Of a stretch of 64,000 nt of DNA, positions 46,728 to 58,028 are shown piece after piece (position 1 is the first letter of the stretch; every line of letters starts with the position of its first letter). The notes beneath the pieces are model-generated. The model ran no database searches, was not told the DNA's origin, and worked only from the letters and a program-made list of their open reading frames with translations. The translations under genes and the position numbers were made by a program. This DNA is from Galeruca laticollis (lineage: Eukaryota > Arthropoda > Insecta > Coleoptera > Chrysomelidae): contig OY998180.1 in the NCBI GenBank assembly GCA_963921935.1, positions 76,113,262 to 76,177,261 on the forward strand, in the 5' to 3' direction.

Positions 46728-47783
46728 ATAAGCAACGAATAGATTAGTGGGTATTGCACGCAAATAGAAGAAGGGGCTACTGAAAAGAGTGGTAACCGCA
46801 GACATGCATGTTTCTAGCTCATTAGCCGTCATCGGTACGGTACAACCAAGAAAAGATGTGAAACATGAGAGCAAAGGTGTTGAATGAAACATGAGAAAAT
46901 ATAACAGAATTCAGCAGGATAGTCAAACACAACATTTGTGTCAGTAATATTAGAAGATCTCGAATATTCGAGACAACAACCAACATAGACACGGAGGTGC
47001 ATATAACACTCCCGTCTGAAACTTCCGACCCAGATTAATGAAATAATAACAAGATGTACGAATAGTGCGTGACATATGAACAATAAGCAACGAATAGATT
47101 AGTGGTTATTGCACGCAAATAGAAGAAGGGGCTACTGAAAAGAGTGGTAACCGCAGACATGCATGTTTCTAGCTCATTAGCCGTCATCGGTACGGTACAA
47201 CCAAGAAAAGATGTGAAACATGAGAGCAAAGGTGTTGAATGAAACATGAGAAAATATAACAGAATTCAGCAGGATAGTCAAACACAACATTTGTGTCAGT
47301 AATATTAGAAGATCTCGAATATTCGAGACAACAACCAACATAGACACGGAGGTGCATATAACACTCCCGAGAAAATATAACAGAATTCAGCAGGATAGTC
47401 ATATGTCACGCACTATTCGTACATCTTGTTATTATTTCATTAATCTGGGTCGGAAGTTTCAGACGGGAGTGTTATATGCACCTCCGTGTCTATGTTGTTT
47501 GTTGTCTCGAATATTCGAGATCTTCTAATATTACTGACACAAATGTTGTGTTTGACTATCCTGCTGAATTCTGTTATATTTTCTCATGTTTCATTCAACA
47601 CCTTTGCTCTCATGTTTCACATCTTTTCTTGGTTGTACCGTACCGATGACGGCTAATGAGCTAGAAACATGCATGTCTGCGGTTACCACTCTTTTCAGTA
47701 GCCCCTTCTTCTATTTGCGTGCAATACCCACTAATCTATTCGTTGCTTATTGTTCAAATGTCACGCACTATTCGTACATCTTG

Positions 47784-47787
<4 letters not shown>
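46728..47787. repeat. 355-bp repeat units, head-to-tail and inverted
   Basis: Unit 1 (46,728 to about 47,074) and unit 2 (from about 47,083) are head-to-tail on the minus strand with a period of 355 bp. Unit 2 stops at 47,369 in ACACTCCCG. A 31-bp copy of an internal segment follows (47,370-47,400). Then unit 3 runs on the plus strand (47,404-47,755), followed after 355 bp by a partial unit 4 (47,759-47,787). Units look about 99 percent identical. Unit ends (TGTCACGC... and ...TTGTTCA) resemble an LTR. Both outer borders are (TA)n. The repeated short ORF starting MFHSTPLLSCF is a by-product. Confidence 0.9.

Positions 47788-47847
<60 letters not shown>
47785..47847. repeat. (TA)n microsatellite
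   Basis: About 60 bp of TA at the right border of the 355-bp array. Confidence 0.95.
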
Positions 47848-48120
47848 ATCAAATACGCCAAGGACGTACCGTTGGTTGTATACAAAATTACAATTCCATA
47901 ATATTGGTAATTAGAAACTCTAATGATGAAATAGCAAAAAAACGAATGAAATAACTACTAAACCACAGATAGTTACAAGTAGTGAACTTGTTAGAAATAT
48001 TTGTATTTTTGTATTCCCACGTAGTTACGGGTTTAGCAAGTCCCAAAGGGTACAGTAGAAAAGTGTGAAGAAAACCCATATGCAGAAAACCCAAGGCCAA
48101 TATGAAAATACAATAAAAAC

Positions 48121-48187
48121 TGAAACACCTAAACATCAAAACACGAAAACACCAAAACTCCAAAATACCAAAACACCAAAACCTCCG
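48121..48187 (+). repeat. ACACCAAAA-type minisatellite
   Basis: Irregular tandem words such as AACACCAAAACTCCAAAATA repeat with a period of about 8-9 bp. It is too irregular and short for a satellite, with no spacers as in CRISPR. Confidence 0.75.
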
Positions 48188-48990
48188 AATCGGCACTTCG
48201 TTATATTTCCTTGGACTGTTGGCATATCCTTTGAGGTATCGAAGGCCTAAAAATTTAAACGATCACTCTACCTGACTCCTTGATGACTTATTCTAACACT
48301 ATTAACAACTTTAGCTGATTGTGATGAGTTCATAAGAATGAATCACCGAGGAGATCCAACGTTAAGTTTCAAATCCGCTAATACGGCATAAATTATTGGT
48401 CATCCAATAAACAAAACAGGATAAACATTACCCTTAAAACACCATCTTCCAATATTTTCAAATCGGCATAGTAATATCTACACCACGTAGTCGACATTCA
48501 GCCTAACAAAATGGCTACTCACCGAGTTTTCTAAATACTTCTTGACTCGTCGACATTCTATAGGGAAACTGAGCCACCTTCTATTTTTCATTGCCGCCAC
48601 TTCTTTCGGAACTCATTCATACCACCAATTGACAAACCAAATTTCTAATGATCTTTGGCCATTTCTCGCGTCAGAACAATTTTTAACGCTACAATTTCCA
48701 TTTTCATACTTTCTATTTGCATATTCCACCTTATCCATTATTCATTACATTTTTTCTTGTGTCTGAATCTAAAGCACTGCAACAATACTATAAAACTCTT
48801 TGTCAGAGGTTATTATCTTGGGCGGTAGTTTAAATTCCATGTTTTTTCACTTCTATAATTCCTGCAAAAATGGATTAGTTGAATAGTTAGTTTTTGTTTC
48901 AATTCATAGGTACATAATCGTTCAGGTTTTCGATATATGGGTATCAGTATGACTGTAAACTTAACTTTTGGTATTCCTCTATTCCGAATT
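48188..48990. other. Unassigned DNA
   Basis: A 74-codon open frame at 48,542 has no recognised domain; nothing else seen. Confidence 0.5.
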
Positions 48991-49324
48991 ATTTTTTATA
49001 TCATTGCACACTCTTCACCCGCTACTAATCATTCTTATGGACATCAGTAAAGATAAGCTACATCTCCTCACGGGCTTTCTTACAGGACACTGTCGCCTTA
49101 GGAAGCACTTAATGAGAATAGGTCTAGCAGAGATTGACGAGTGTAGATTCTGTGAGGAGGAGGATGAAACTCCGGATCACCTAGTTCTGGAATGCTTCGC
49201 CATTGCAAGCCAACGCAAGAAATGCTTCGGACAAGAAACTTGTAAAAGTGAGGATGCAACCTCGTTGAAGCCGTTCCAAATACTACAGTTCATTAGAACC
49301 CTGGACCTGGAAGGCGAGCTGTAG
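48991..49324 (+). pseudogene. LINE ORF2 C-terminal fragment (LOA/R1-like)
   Basis: The plus strand reads SKDKLHLLTGFLTGHCRLRK, HLMRIGLAEIDECRFCEEED, ETPDHLVLECFAIASQRKK, a C-x-x-C..H-x-x-x-C tail as in RNase H-bearing LINEs, ending at TAG 49,322-49,324. The following 3' sequence has GATAGGGGGGCACAATGTAC, the sort of 3' UTR seen with this LINE group. The frame of about 100 codons is intact, so it is younger than most fragments here. RT and RNase H are missing (5' truncation). Confidence 0.78.
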
Positions 49325-50500
49325 TAGTAGCGAGAACAGCTCTGATAGGGGGGCACAATGTACCTTTGGTTTCAGTACACTGTAACCCCGTTAAAATCTA
49401 ATATAATCTAATTCACTCTAATAGTTCTTAATTTCCATCTTTCTATATCACCTTATAGAAGTACTTGAACTCAGTGTTTCGTTATTTTGCAAATAAATTC
49501 TGTATCTTTTCCAGACCTCTTTTCTAAATTTCAAGATTTCAATTAAATTTTTTTGGCTTTTCCTGTTTTAAATTGGGACACATGCTTTAGAAGAGTAATG
49601 TTGAATTTTTCTTAGAAAATAAACATGTTGTTCTCTGTCAAATATATATAATTTATAGATTGTATCTATGCACAAGAAATGTACTGAACCTGTATATTGT
49701 GTAATAACGTATGCACGTATCCTCTAATTCAGCGGTTTTCACATAAGGAAATTTTCAACCCGATCGTTGGTAGTTCTGTTGACCTGTATAAGTAAATAAT
49801 AATTCTGCGTGTATACATTTCCATGATATTCATATATTCGGAGTTTTATGAAGACATTTTTATACCCACAGTATGTTTTCAAAGTGTGTTAATGCACTGA
49901 TGCTTGACGGCCAATCAGTTACTGCGTTAGAGTGTTTTATCGAAAGCGGAGCCTCGTACGTTCCAGATCCTTCCGTGTGTATGTTCAGATGAACAGTTGT
50001 ATAATCACTTCTGCTTAGAACAGCCGAGTTGTAATTTGAAGATTATCGCCTATACATTTACCTTGGCGTGGAATAAACGTAAGTGATGGATGTGTGCGCT
50101 TCATCACCATTAGTTGGTTTAATTGACTGGTGACACTAGTTAACTACAGATGTACACAGACGCTTCCGGAAACTTCGGCTTATAAATCATCTTCTCAACT
50201 ATTAATCAGTTGAGGCTGTGAACGTAATATGAATAGTAACATCATCCCTTGAGTTGGTTTTGATATCTACGAGAAACTGGGTTTCGTCTTATTTGTTGAC
50301 GGATGATTTTCTTGTGTTATTTTGATCATTTTAAGATGTTCATATAAATGAAAATCGGCAATTTGTAATGTTCAGTTCATACTGTGATATACTGTCTGAT
50401 TGGTCTACGCTCTGAATCAATTCAACTGTGTATATATGTACTGTCACTAAGACATACAGCTTATTCGATTTTAAAATAATTTTTCTACATCCACCACCTA
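49325..50500. other. Unassigned DNA after the LINE tail
   Basis: The LINE 3' UTR probably ends near 49,430 (TAATATAATCTAATTCACTC). Nothing further recognised. Confidence 0.45.
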
Positions 50501-50949
50501 GCAAATAAATGTTACATTCATGTTAATTCAACATAACATTGTGATAATGTTCTTCCTTTTTTACCTCTTATTTTCACATGTACATCTATACAACCGCTTA
50601 TGCCCAGCTTGTTGCTGTTAAATTTGTGATGTTACAAATTAAATTCTCAGCGATGTTGAAACGCTGCCTTTTTACATTACTGAGATGTTACTAGAATTTC
50701 CTCAAAAGGAAGTCTTTATAATGAACTAAAAACACTATTTCTGTTGCATTCAGAAATATCTTTTAACATCTTGTAGATGTTAATGCAATGTTAATAAAAT
50801 AACATCTTACCAATGAAATAAACGCAACATTTCAAAAACAAATACATCATATTCTCTTAGATGTTGCATAGACATTTAAACCTCTAAATAATATACCTCA
50901 AATATTCTAGATGACATCCTATAGATGTTTCTGTGCCTAACCAGCAAAT

Positions 50950-51981
50950 ACAGGGTGAACAACTAATAACGCCGGCTTAAAAAAATACCTTCAGGAAAAT
51001 GACCCTGAAAAATCGATGGGAAATATTTTTCAGTTCCTAAAATATCTGCTAGGGGGTAGAATGAACATTTAACACATATAATACGTGATTATCTCCAAAA
51101 ACGACAAACTGAAGGTATCCTAAAAATACAGTTTTTGAATTATTGATGAGATTATGAAAAAATTTAGTTAGGGACTTTTTGCCCTTATTCTTCAAGTAAG
51201 GGGTGGGGAAGGTTCAAACTTGTTAAAAAAAATGTCATAACCCTTTTTTGTTTTTTAACCGATATCAATATTTTTGGCGTCATTTAAAAGAGTTTTTCCT
51301 CTATAATAAGATATGCTTAATGAAAATAACAAAATTGGACAATTTTGTTAAAGCTATGTCAAAAAGTCGACAATTTTTTCATTCTCTCGGAAATTTCAAA
51401 TGTAATGAGACGTTTTTTAAATTCTGATGAGAAGGGGTTTAAAAAAGTTTGAATTCAGAGAAAACCGCAAGTCTTAATATTAATCCAATATATAAGATTT
51501 TCGATATCAGATTCAAAAGTTGAAAAAATACTCCAATTCACATTTGAAATTTCCGAGAGGATACAAAATTATCTAATTTTGTTATCAATCTTATTAGACA
51601 GAAAAAACTCTTTTAGATGGCATCAAAATCATTAACATCGGTGAAAAACCGAAAAAGTTATACATTTGTTCATAAGTTTGAACGTTCCCCCACCCATTAT
51701 TTGAAGAATAATGGCAAAAAGTCCCTAATTAATTTTTTTCATAATCTCATCAATATTTAAAAAATTGTATTTTTAGGACATCTTTAGTATGTTTTTTTTG
51801 TAAATAATAACAGTATTATGTGTTCGAGTGTACATTCTACCCCTAGCGGATATTTTAGAGACTCAAAAATATTTTCCAGCGATTTTTCAGGGTCACTTTC
51901 CTGAAGGCATTTTTTTTAAAGTTGTGCCATGATTATTTCCTCAGATATGGCCTGCAGCCGTTCTAAGTTGTTTACCCTGTA
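50950..51981. mobile_element. 1,032-bp palindromic MITE with about 480-bp arms
   Basis: Ends ACAGGGTGAACAACTAATAA and, reverse complemented, ACAGGGTAAACAACTTAGAA. Arms share ATGACCCTGAAAAATCG, AAAATATTTTTCAG-like, TTAGGGACTTTTTGCC, TTCAAACTT, CTCGGAAATTTCAAATGT and meet around 51,420-51,520. The arms are about 80 percent similar by eye. No coding capacity. A truncated third arm lies at 55,785-55,960. Confidence 0.85.
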
Positions 51982-52430
51982 CATTTAAAATAAAAAAAAG
52001 CAATAAAGAATTTAAATAGTCTATTCACTACTAATAAACAGTACAGTAAATTTGAAAAAACAGGTACAAAATTAGTAAAAAAATATCTTGTCCAGGAAAC
52101 CAAAAAAAAAAAAAAAATTGTGTAAGCATATTACATAACAAGGGTGGAAAGTGATATATTACACATCTTAACAAAAATTGAATTCGTGAGCAGCTGTTGC
52201 AGTGGAAGCAAGAAATGAAAAAATGTGTATTAATCTGTAGTTACCATAACGTAATATACTTTGAAACTGAATTAATAAAGTTTCACTGATACACATACAT
52301 TACAGCTAGTTTACAAAAAATGTGTTGGAATTATTTTTTAATAATAATAAAACTTATAAAAATTTTACACCTTTATAATTTTATGAAACATTACAGTAAA
52401 TCAAGAGAAATCCAACCTGTTTAAAGAAAA
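51982..52430. other. Unassigned DNA
   Basis: A+T-rich, one poly-A run near 52,105; no gene seen. Confidence 0.5.
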
Positions 52431-52445
52431 TTCCATCGTTTACTT

Positions 52446-52800
52446 ACGATTACTTTTTCTCACGCAAGAGTCGCTGTTTCGAGTGCCTCAACCATTCCAT
52501 AATGTACAATTCAAAATCCTTTGCTGTGAATCCCTTATAGGTGGTCTGAACAGCAGCTAAAAAAACAACTGCATTAGATCAAATTGTGCCCGTGGAGACC
52601 TTTGATCGATCATCATAAACTACATCAAACTTGATTTTCAACCAATCGACTGGGACCCATTTTCCATAAGAAACGTGCGGGGTTCCTCTAAGGAATAATA
52701 ACATATTTTATTTCGAGAAGTAGCTTTTCACGGCTTACCTTCTATAACCTGCCTCACTCCGTTTGGCAGGTAAATTCAGGTGTGCCATGAAAATTCATAC
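52446..52800 (-). CDS. Short spliced coding candidate, unrecognised
   Basis: The minus strand reads LPNGVRQVIEG, then a possible 46-bp intron (GTAAGC near 52,738 to CCTTAG near 52,693), then GTPHVSYGKWVPVDWLKIKF, DVVYDDRSKVSTG, a TGA, and AAVQTTYKGFTAKDFELYIM, EWLRHSKQRLLREKK. Composition (Trp, Tyr, charged residues) looks like protein rather than random A+T-rich DNA. I do not recognise the family. Because of the TGA and its place inside the 50.5-54.5 kb candidate element it may be a transposon-borne gene remnant. Confidence 0.35.
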
Positions 52801-54010
52801 TTCTCTTCTGTATAAGACAATATACTATTCTCATCTTGTTATTCCAATTCTGAAACATATTGTATTTTGAAATTATGGAATTGTAACTTAATGAAAACTA
52901 AGCCTTAATAATACACTGTATACAAAAAAACTACTTATGAAGAAGACGTTAAATGACTTTATAATTAATTATATCCAATTGAGTATCCAATAGTTGTGTT
53001 TCTACAATACAATTTTGGTATGGAACTCGTTCATAACTTTCTACAAATATATCATCAATCTTCGCTAAGGCAGTATGATGCAATAATAAATAATTGAATT
53101 ATGTTTGTTGATTGGAGCATTCAGTGTCACAAGTTACATATTCTTCAACTAAATTAATATACTATTGTAGGGATATCTAGAGATTTTCACTTTAGCTTTT
53201 TTATTGTATACAGTGTATTTTCAAGTGCAAATGAACTTTTTAGTAGAAATTTCTGTTTTTAAAGTGTCACTGTCTCTAATTGTTCACAAGAATTTTTAGT
53301 ATTAGTGTCAAAATTTTATAACATTTCAAAACTATATTGATGGCTATGACAACTACTATTGCTACTACTACAAAAACTAGAACTAGAGATACATGATTCA
53401 ATATTTTTTTTACTATTGAATACAATTTCTGTATCAGCTGAAATAGTTATTAACTACTATTTGTTTTTATTTTATTTATGTAAGTAGCTTCTGGAATATC
53501 TTGAACATTCAACATATTTTCTTCTAGATCCAAATCTCTGCAAACATATGAGCATGTTTTATTATTAATAATATCTACCTTATTGCAATATTAAGTTTTT
53601 TGAAGGTATAATGCAAATCTATGATTTGAAATATTCTGAATCGTTTTTAAAATATACCTACTAACTAAAATATTTTAAAAGTTGAAAAAACCTTATTTTG
53701 TAAACTCATAATGTTGGGTACACTCCCGCCACCAGGAATTTCAATGTGCAATGGCCGATTAAAGTGATGAATGAGTATTAAGTTTTAATAATGATGATTT
53801 TGGAATAGGTACTCACCGATAACTGTTGTTCATCCATTTTAACATAAACTATAACTAAGTTTAGGAACTGTAGCTAAGTTGGAACTAACGAAAACGCAAA
53901 CAACTTTATTTAAAAAATGTGCTCCTTGCAAATTAAATCTAACACGAAACTCATCAGTTCGTCTTTTGTTTTCTTTTTCTTTTGTAATTTTATGAATACA
54001 TCAATCAAAC
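52801..54010. other. Unassigned A+T-rich DNA
   Basis: No gene recognised. Part of the candidate transposon interior. Confidence 0.45.
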
Positions 54011-54594
54011 AGCTCACCCAATTATGTTACTGTGATGTTTAATATGAGATATTACTGAGTGTTTCCTAAATTAACATCGTATTAACGTAGTCACGGGAAG
54101 TTACTAAAAATTAGTTCGAGATATGTAAAAGTAACTGCAAAATGTGATCATCTTAGAAACATGTTAATTTGTAATATTACAGTAACGTTCTGTATGTGAG
54201 AGAAGTATACAAATTAACATCGTCTGAATGTTTCTTATAGGAAGTTGCCAAAAAGAAGTTTGTAGGAAGTGTATGTAACTGCGAATTCAAGTATTATATG
54301 GTGTATATCAAAAATATGTTCTAATTGGATGACATCGATGGTAATAAAGTTGGTTATAAAATTTAGATATTTAGGAGATACATAATTACCGTTTTAAATA
54401 AACATCACGATAAGTCTCTTAAAAGAACATCACAAAAAAGACTTGTTGTGTTTCTTGTTTAGTGGGCGCACACCTTATATGGGAAAATGGCTCTCCGTCA
54501 AATTTCTTATACGTTGTATAATTGATCATTCTGGTGAAATGTTCCAATGGTGCAACACGATCCTATGATTAGTTTTCGAGATACAGGTTGTTGG

Positions 54595-54900
54595 ATAAGT
54601 AGTGTAACTATGCGGGTTCTAACCCACTACTTCGAAAAACGTCCGCTAGTCGACGGTGGCGCTGGTGTCGCTGTCGGCGATTACAGATTTCTGTAGCTAT
54701 AAGAGTTCTGACTCACTACTTCGAAAAAGGTCCGCTAGGCGACGGTGGCGCTGCTGTCGTTTGGCGCTGTCGTCCATTTTTTATCGATTTCGCATTTTTA
54801 CAGATTTCTTTTTTCTGTCGGCCATTTTTAAGTCGGCCATTTTTTATCGATTTCGCTAGATGGCGCATTTCTTTTTTCTGTAGTGCATTTTTTATCCTGT
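54595..54900 (+). repeat. Short tandem duplications with CGACGGTGGCGCTG and TCGGCCATTTTT words
   Basis: AGAGTTCTGACTCACTACTT and its partner GGGTTCTAACCCACTACTTC begin two units about 106 bp apart, each with CGAAAAA.GTCCGCTAG.CGACGGTGGCGCTG. Then GTCGGCCATTTTT and TTTTTATCGATTTCGC recur at shorter spacing. More G+C-rich than the surroundings; probably the body of the tRNA-like SINE that follows. Confidence 0.7.
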
Positions 54901-54919
54901 AAATTTGTGCATGACGTAA

Positions 54920-55000
54920 AAATTTTTGCCCCGAGTGAGATTCGAGACCACGACCTCATCGTTCCCAGCCTACGCCGTTACATCTCCACCATAAGGGTTC
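54920..55000 (-). repeat. tRNA-like SINE head, second family member
   Basis: Minus strand: TTATGGTGGAGATGTAACGG (A-box-like) then GTGGTCTCGAATCTCACTCG (B-box-like). It shares TCGAATCTCACTC with the unit at 3.87-3.95 kb. Not a functional tRNA (no complete acceptor stem). Confidence 0.5.
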
Positions 55001-55493
55001 CAATATATTTTAGTTTTGAAATCTAACTGTATAAGATACAGAGAGTCTGATTTCACAACACGATGTAATTTTCTTCAATACTCCCTTGTACTAATATCAT
55101 TTTAGTCGCTAGAACATGTGAATCAAAAACAATGCGTCAAGCAGTTGAGTATATTCAGAATCCTTCATAAGTAGGTAATCATAGAAAAATCACATATTAT
55201 TTTTAGTGACAATCTCAAGGATTTTGATTGGGACTTCTAAATTTCAGAATGAAAAGCGATGGCTTCGATCAACAAAAGAGTGTAAAAGTGCATTTTTATC
55301 ACAATAATATACAAAGGATCCTTGCGCATTTTCTTTATATACAGGTTTAGTCATAAAAGATGTGATTTTACACAGAGTATAGTCATAAAGATACTGCATT
55401 TTTTTATACAGGGTGTGATCATAAAAGATGCCATTTGTCCTCTACACACGCAATAAAAGCTGTACACCGAGGTGTCTCATATATTATCGGATT
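55001..55493. other. Spacer with CATAAAAGATG repeats
   Basis: GTCATAAAAGATGTGATTT and GATCATAAAAGATGCC recur about 80 bp apart (55,350-55,440), next to TACAGGGTGTGATCATAAAA. Possible end of a small DNA element. Confidence 0.4.
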
Positions 55494-55775
55494 TCAACGC
55501 GATCTTAACGTATGAACTTTTTCATTATCATGTATAATATTAGCATCCATTTTTGTTTTAATAATTAAAATTCTATTGAAAATTGTTGAACGTAAATTTA
55601 AATCGTTATGTATAACAGCAGAACATTCTAGTTTAAATTCTTGACAATTTCGGTGAGAGGGAAATACTCCATTACACAATCGTGTATTATGATGCAATAA
55701 AGTGCCTTCATATAGGTAAGAAAACCACATTACTTTACTTTCGGCGAAGCAGTTTCGGCGACATTGCGTTGACAA
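55494..55775 (-). CDS. Unrecognised open frame, 93 codons
   Basis: The protein contains VMWFSYLYEGTLLHHNTRLC, NGVFPSHRNCQEFKLECSAV, IHNDLNLRSTIFNRILIIKT. The Cys, Trp and His content and lack of low-complexity sequence suggest former coding DNA. I cannot name a family. It stands between a palindromic-MITE arm and the CATAAAAGATG repeats, so it may be a transposon fragment. Confidence 0.3.
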   Translation of the reverse strand: MSTQCRRNCFAESKVMWFSYLYEGTLLHHNTRLCNGVFPSHRNCQEFKLECSAVIHNDLNLRSTIFNRILIIKTKMDANIIHDNEKVHTLRSR

Positions 55776-55784
55776 AATTGTACA

Positions 55785-55960
55785 ATTTTGTTATGTTTGT
55801 TAAGCATATCTTATTAAAGAGAAAAAACTCTTGAATGTCGCCAAAAACATTGATATCGGTTTAAAAACCAAAAAGGCTTATGACATTTGTTTTTTACAAG
55901 TTTGAACCTTCTCGCACCCCTTACTTAATGAATAAGGACAGAAAGTCCCTATTTTGCGCT
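55785..55960. repeat. Truncated arm of the palindromic MITE family
   Basis: Shares TTAAGCATATCTTATTA, GAGAAAAAACTCTT, ATTGATATCGGTTTAAAAAC and AGAAAGTCCCTA with 50,950-51,981. One partial arm only. Confidence 0.78.
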
Positions 55961-56748
55961 AATAAATCACCACTTGACTTCACTGGATTGTAGATGTGGA
56001 TCTTAGATGAGTAGACAAACCAATGCATTTGCAGTCTCCCAATGTTACTGAGAAGATACTTTTGTTAGATATACGTAAACGTAAAAGTAAGGAATTCATT
56101 GAAATTAATATTATTTCAAATCATTTCCACACCACCCCAGAGGTTTTTTCTATAGTGGTGTCCCCATGAGGCCTACTCTACTAGAAATATAGATAATTAA
56201 CCAATCACATCTTGAACGGCCTTGACTGATAGCACACATATATCCCATGACTATAATAAAGATCACCGTCATGTGAGAATCACAATCGGAAACTCCACGA
56301 TTTAAGGAGTTTTAGCAAATCCTCTAGACTATTCATTATTAGTTTTCATTCCCGCAGAGAGGAAAATACTATTGCAATGTCGCTAAAACGAATCGGCTCA
56401 AGTTTGAGACCATTCAAAACATCTCTTGTACAATTAATCTCCAGTATTCAAATAAATACTCACATCAGTTGGGAAATTGAAATGATTAAACTTCTCCACT
56501 TCAATGCATACTTTCTATCGATGGCAGAATTGGAACTCTTGTTTCATATCAGTCATCAATACACTCGAATAATTGTACAAACAGTGGTGATCTATTTTCA
56601 TTTTCTGCTCGCAAATGTAGCACACCAAGCAACGTATATGGCTAGTTTTTTTCATTAATCTCTGTATATTGTTCATTTTGGTATCAACATTCTAATTTGG
56701 ATATTGTTGCTACCAGGAGAATTCTTACTCAGATATACGGAATGGTAG
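55961..56748. other. Unassigned DNA with one open frame
   Basis: A plus-strand frame of 93 codons (56,377-56,658) is rich in Ile, Leu and His and shows no domain I know; it could be chance. Confidence 0.4.
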
Positions 56749-56782
56749 TGATATGAGCTGGTAGAACTACCAGCTCATATCA
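56749..56782. repeat. Perfect 15-bp hairpin
   Basis: TGATATGAGCTGGTA, loop GAAC, and its exact complement. No MITE ends seen around it. Confidence 0.85.
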
Positions 56783-57268
56783 GAAGTTCAAAGAATTTTA
56801 TATATTTGATAACTACCAGAGATATTGTGAGATGAGCCTGAGAATATAATTAGGTATGAGACTTCAAGAGATGTCTAATGAATGTATGTTCGGGATGTCT
56901 CCTAATTTCTTCCTTGGTGAAATATCCTGAGAATGTAGTGAGGATACCGTATATAGATACTTAGAGATGAGACTTTGGTGAATGACCTATAGATGGAATC
57001 AGTTGGTATATATTTATACATATATATTAATTGATAGAACTTAAATGGGATGTGATACATCCGCAGATATAGGGATTTGAATAGATATGCTTAGTATATA
57101 ATTTATTAATTGGGTTGGCGCGAGTAATGCGCATGGCATATTATGACGACAACACAACGAGAAAAATACTTGATGGATAACTGAATTTTTCCATTATCAA
57201 AAAATATCAAATATGAATAAGAAGAATATTCTCATTAACATTCATAAATGAGAAAATAAGCAACAGAA
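56783..57268. other. Spacer with degenerate GAGATG/GAGAAT words
   Basis: Loosely repeated words such as CCTGAGAAT and AGATGAGACTT; no gene recognised. Confidence 0.4.
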
Positions 57269-58028
57269 TTAAACTATTTCTGGAACGATATCCACGTCCT
57301 CTAGAAGCATTCTATTTGCTGCATCTCCTATGAAATCTAAAAGACGATTTGATGCAAAATGTATGTTTTCTTGATATCTAGCGTACCCCAAAAATCATAT
57401 TACGCTATGAACATGCGCACAAGTTCCTAAAGTTCTAGCACCGGACTTACAAGTACAATAATACACCGAAAATGGGGAGAGCAGGATCTTCTGGATTTTC
57501 GTCACCTCTTTCAGTGAAAACAACTCAAAGCATCTCTTTAGTAGCATTCCTGAACCGAGAAACCAAGAATCGTAGAGAATTGGGCTCCCCATGTAACTCA
57601 TCGACTTCTAAAATGTCTACTTCACCACCTCTACGGGTGTATATTGGATATATGACGCAGCCGAGTATAAATGATATGTTCCAGTAAGTGATTTCAAATA
57701 TTCCATATCAAGGTGAGGGAACGATTGTATATGAAATTGATTTCTTACGAATCCATCGACCATTCCTAGTACGGAGGTTTTCAGCTTCAACTCGTGCCTG
57801 AACAATGTTGACATCATCGGAATCAACTAACATTTGTGTGGCCGTATCTAATGTTCCAAGCATATTTATAAAAGGAAGGAAATTATTCATAAGAGCACCA
57901 GCAATCAGGTAATAATAACGTAACTTCGTAGCATGTATTGCTGATATGGGTTGACGAAAAAATTTGAAAATTGACTGGGCCGTAGGAAAAATATAATGTT
58001 CAACTCCTGTGAATTGTCCATTTCTCAC
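57269..58028 (-). pseudogene. DDE-type transposase C-terminus with SWIM zinc finger
   Basis: Minus strand: GQFTGVEHYIFPTAQSIFKF, HATKLRYYYLIAGALMNNFL, NIVQARVEAENLRTRNGRWI; after a frame change SFPHLDMEYLKSLTGTYHLY, SAASYIQY; after another SMLLKRCFELF, then YYCTCKSGARTLGTCAHVHS, a SWIM finger (C-x-C-x(n)-C-x-H), then GYARYQENIHFASNRLLDFI, GDAANRMLLEDVDIVPEIV and TAA at 57,271-57,269. This resembles an insect DDE endonuclease family with a C-terminal SWIM finger. The catalytic N-terminal half is missing. Confidence 0.68.

Larger units (their letters stand above)
50500..54465. mobile_element. Candidate unclassified DNA transposon
   Basis: The word GATGTT or AACATC occurs about eight times at 50,600-50,935 and about five times at 54,030-54,440, and is sparse between. 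Outer ends CACCTAGCAAATAAATG (about 50,492) and, reverse complemented, CACTAAACAAGAAACAC (about 54,468) are weakly similar. Clustered short subterminal motifs at both ends are a feature of many DNA transposons. The inside holds a palindromic MITE and a short spliced coding candidate. I do not recognise a transposase, so the status is inferred. Confidence 0.35.

Noticed and set aside
46590..47954. Repeated ORF starting MFHSTPLLSCF in three places
   Set aside because: By-product of the 355-bp repeat. It has no domain and runs into flanking unrelated sequence in each copy.
48121..48187. CRISPR-like array
   Set aside because: Irregular 8-9 bp words without unique spacers, in a eukaryotic context.
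54656..54859. 67-codon frame in the tandem duplications
   Set aside because: Short repeats (FYRFRIF) generated by the repeated DNA words; no support.
56749..56782. Bacterial-type transcription terminator
   Set aside because: The hairpin lacks a T-run and the window is eukaryotic.
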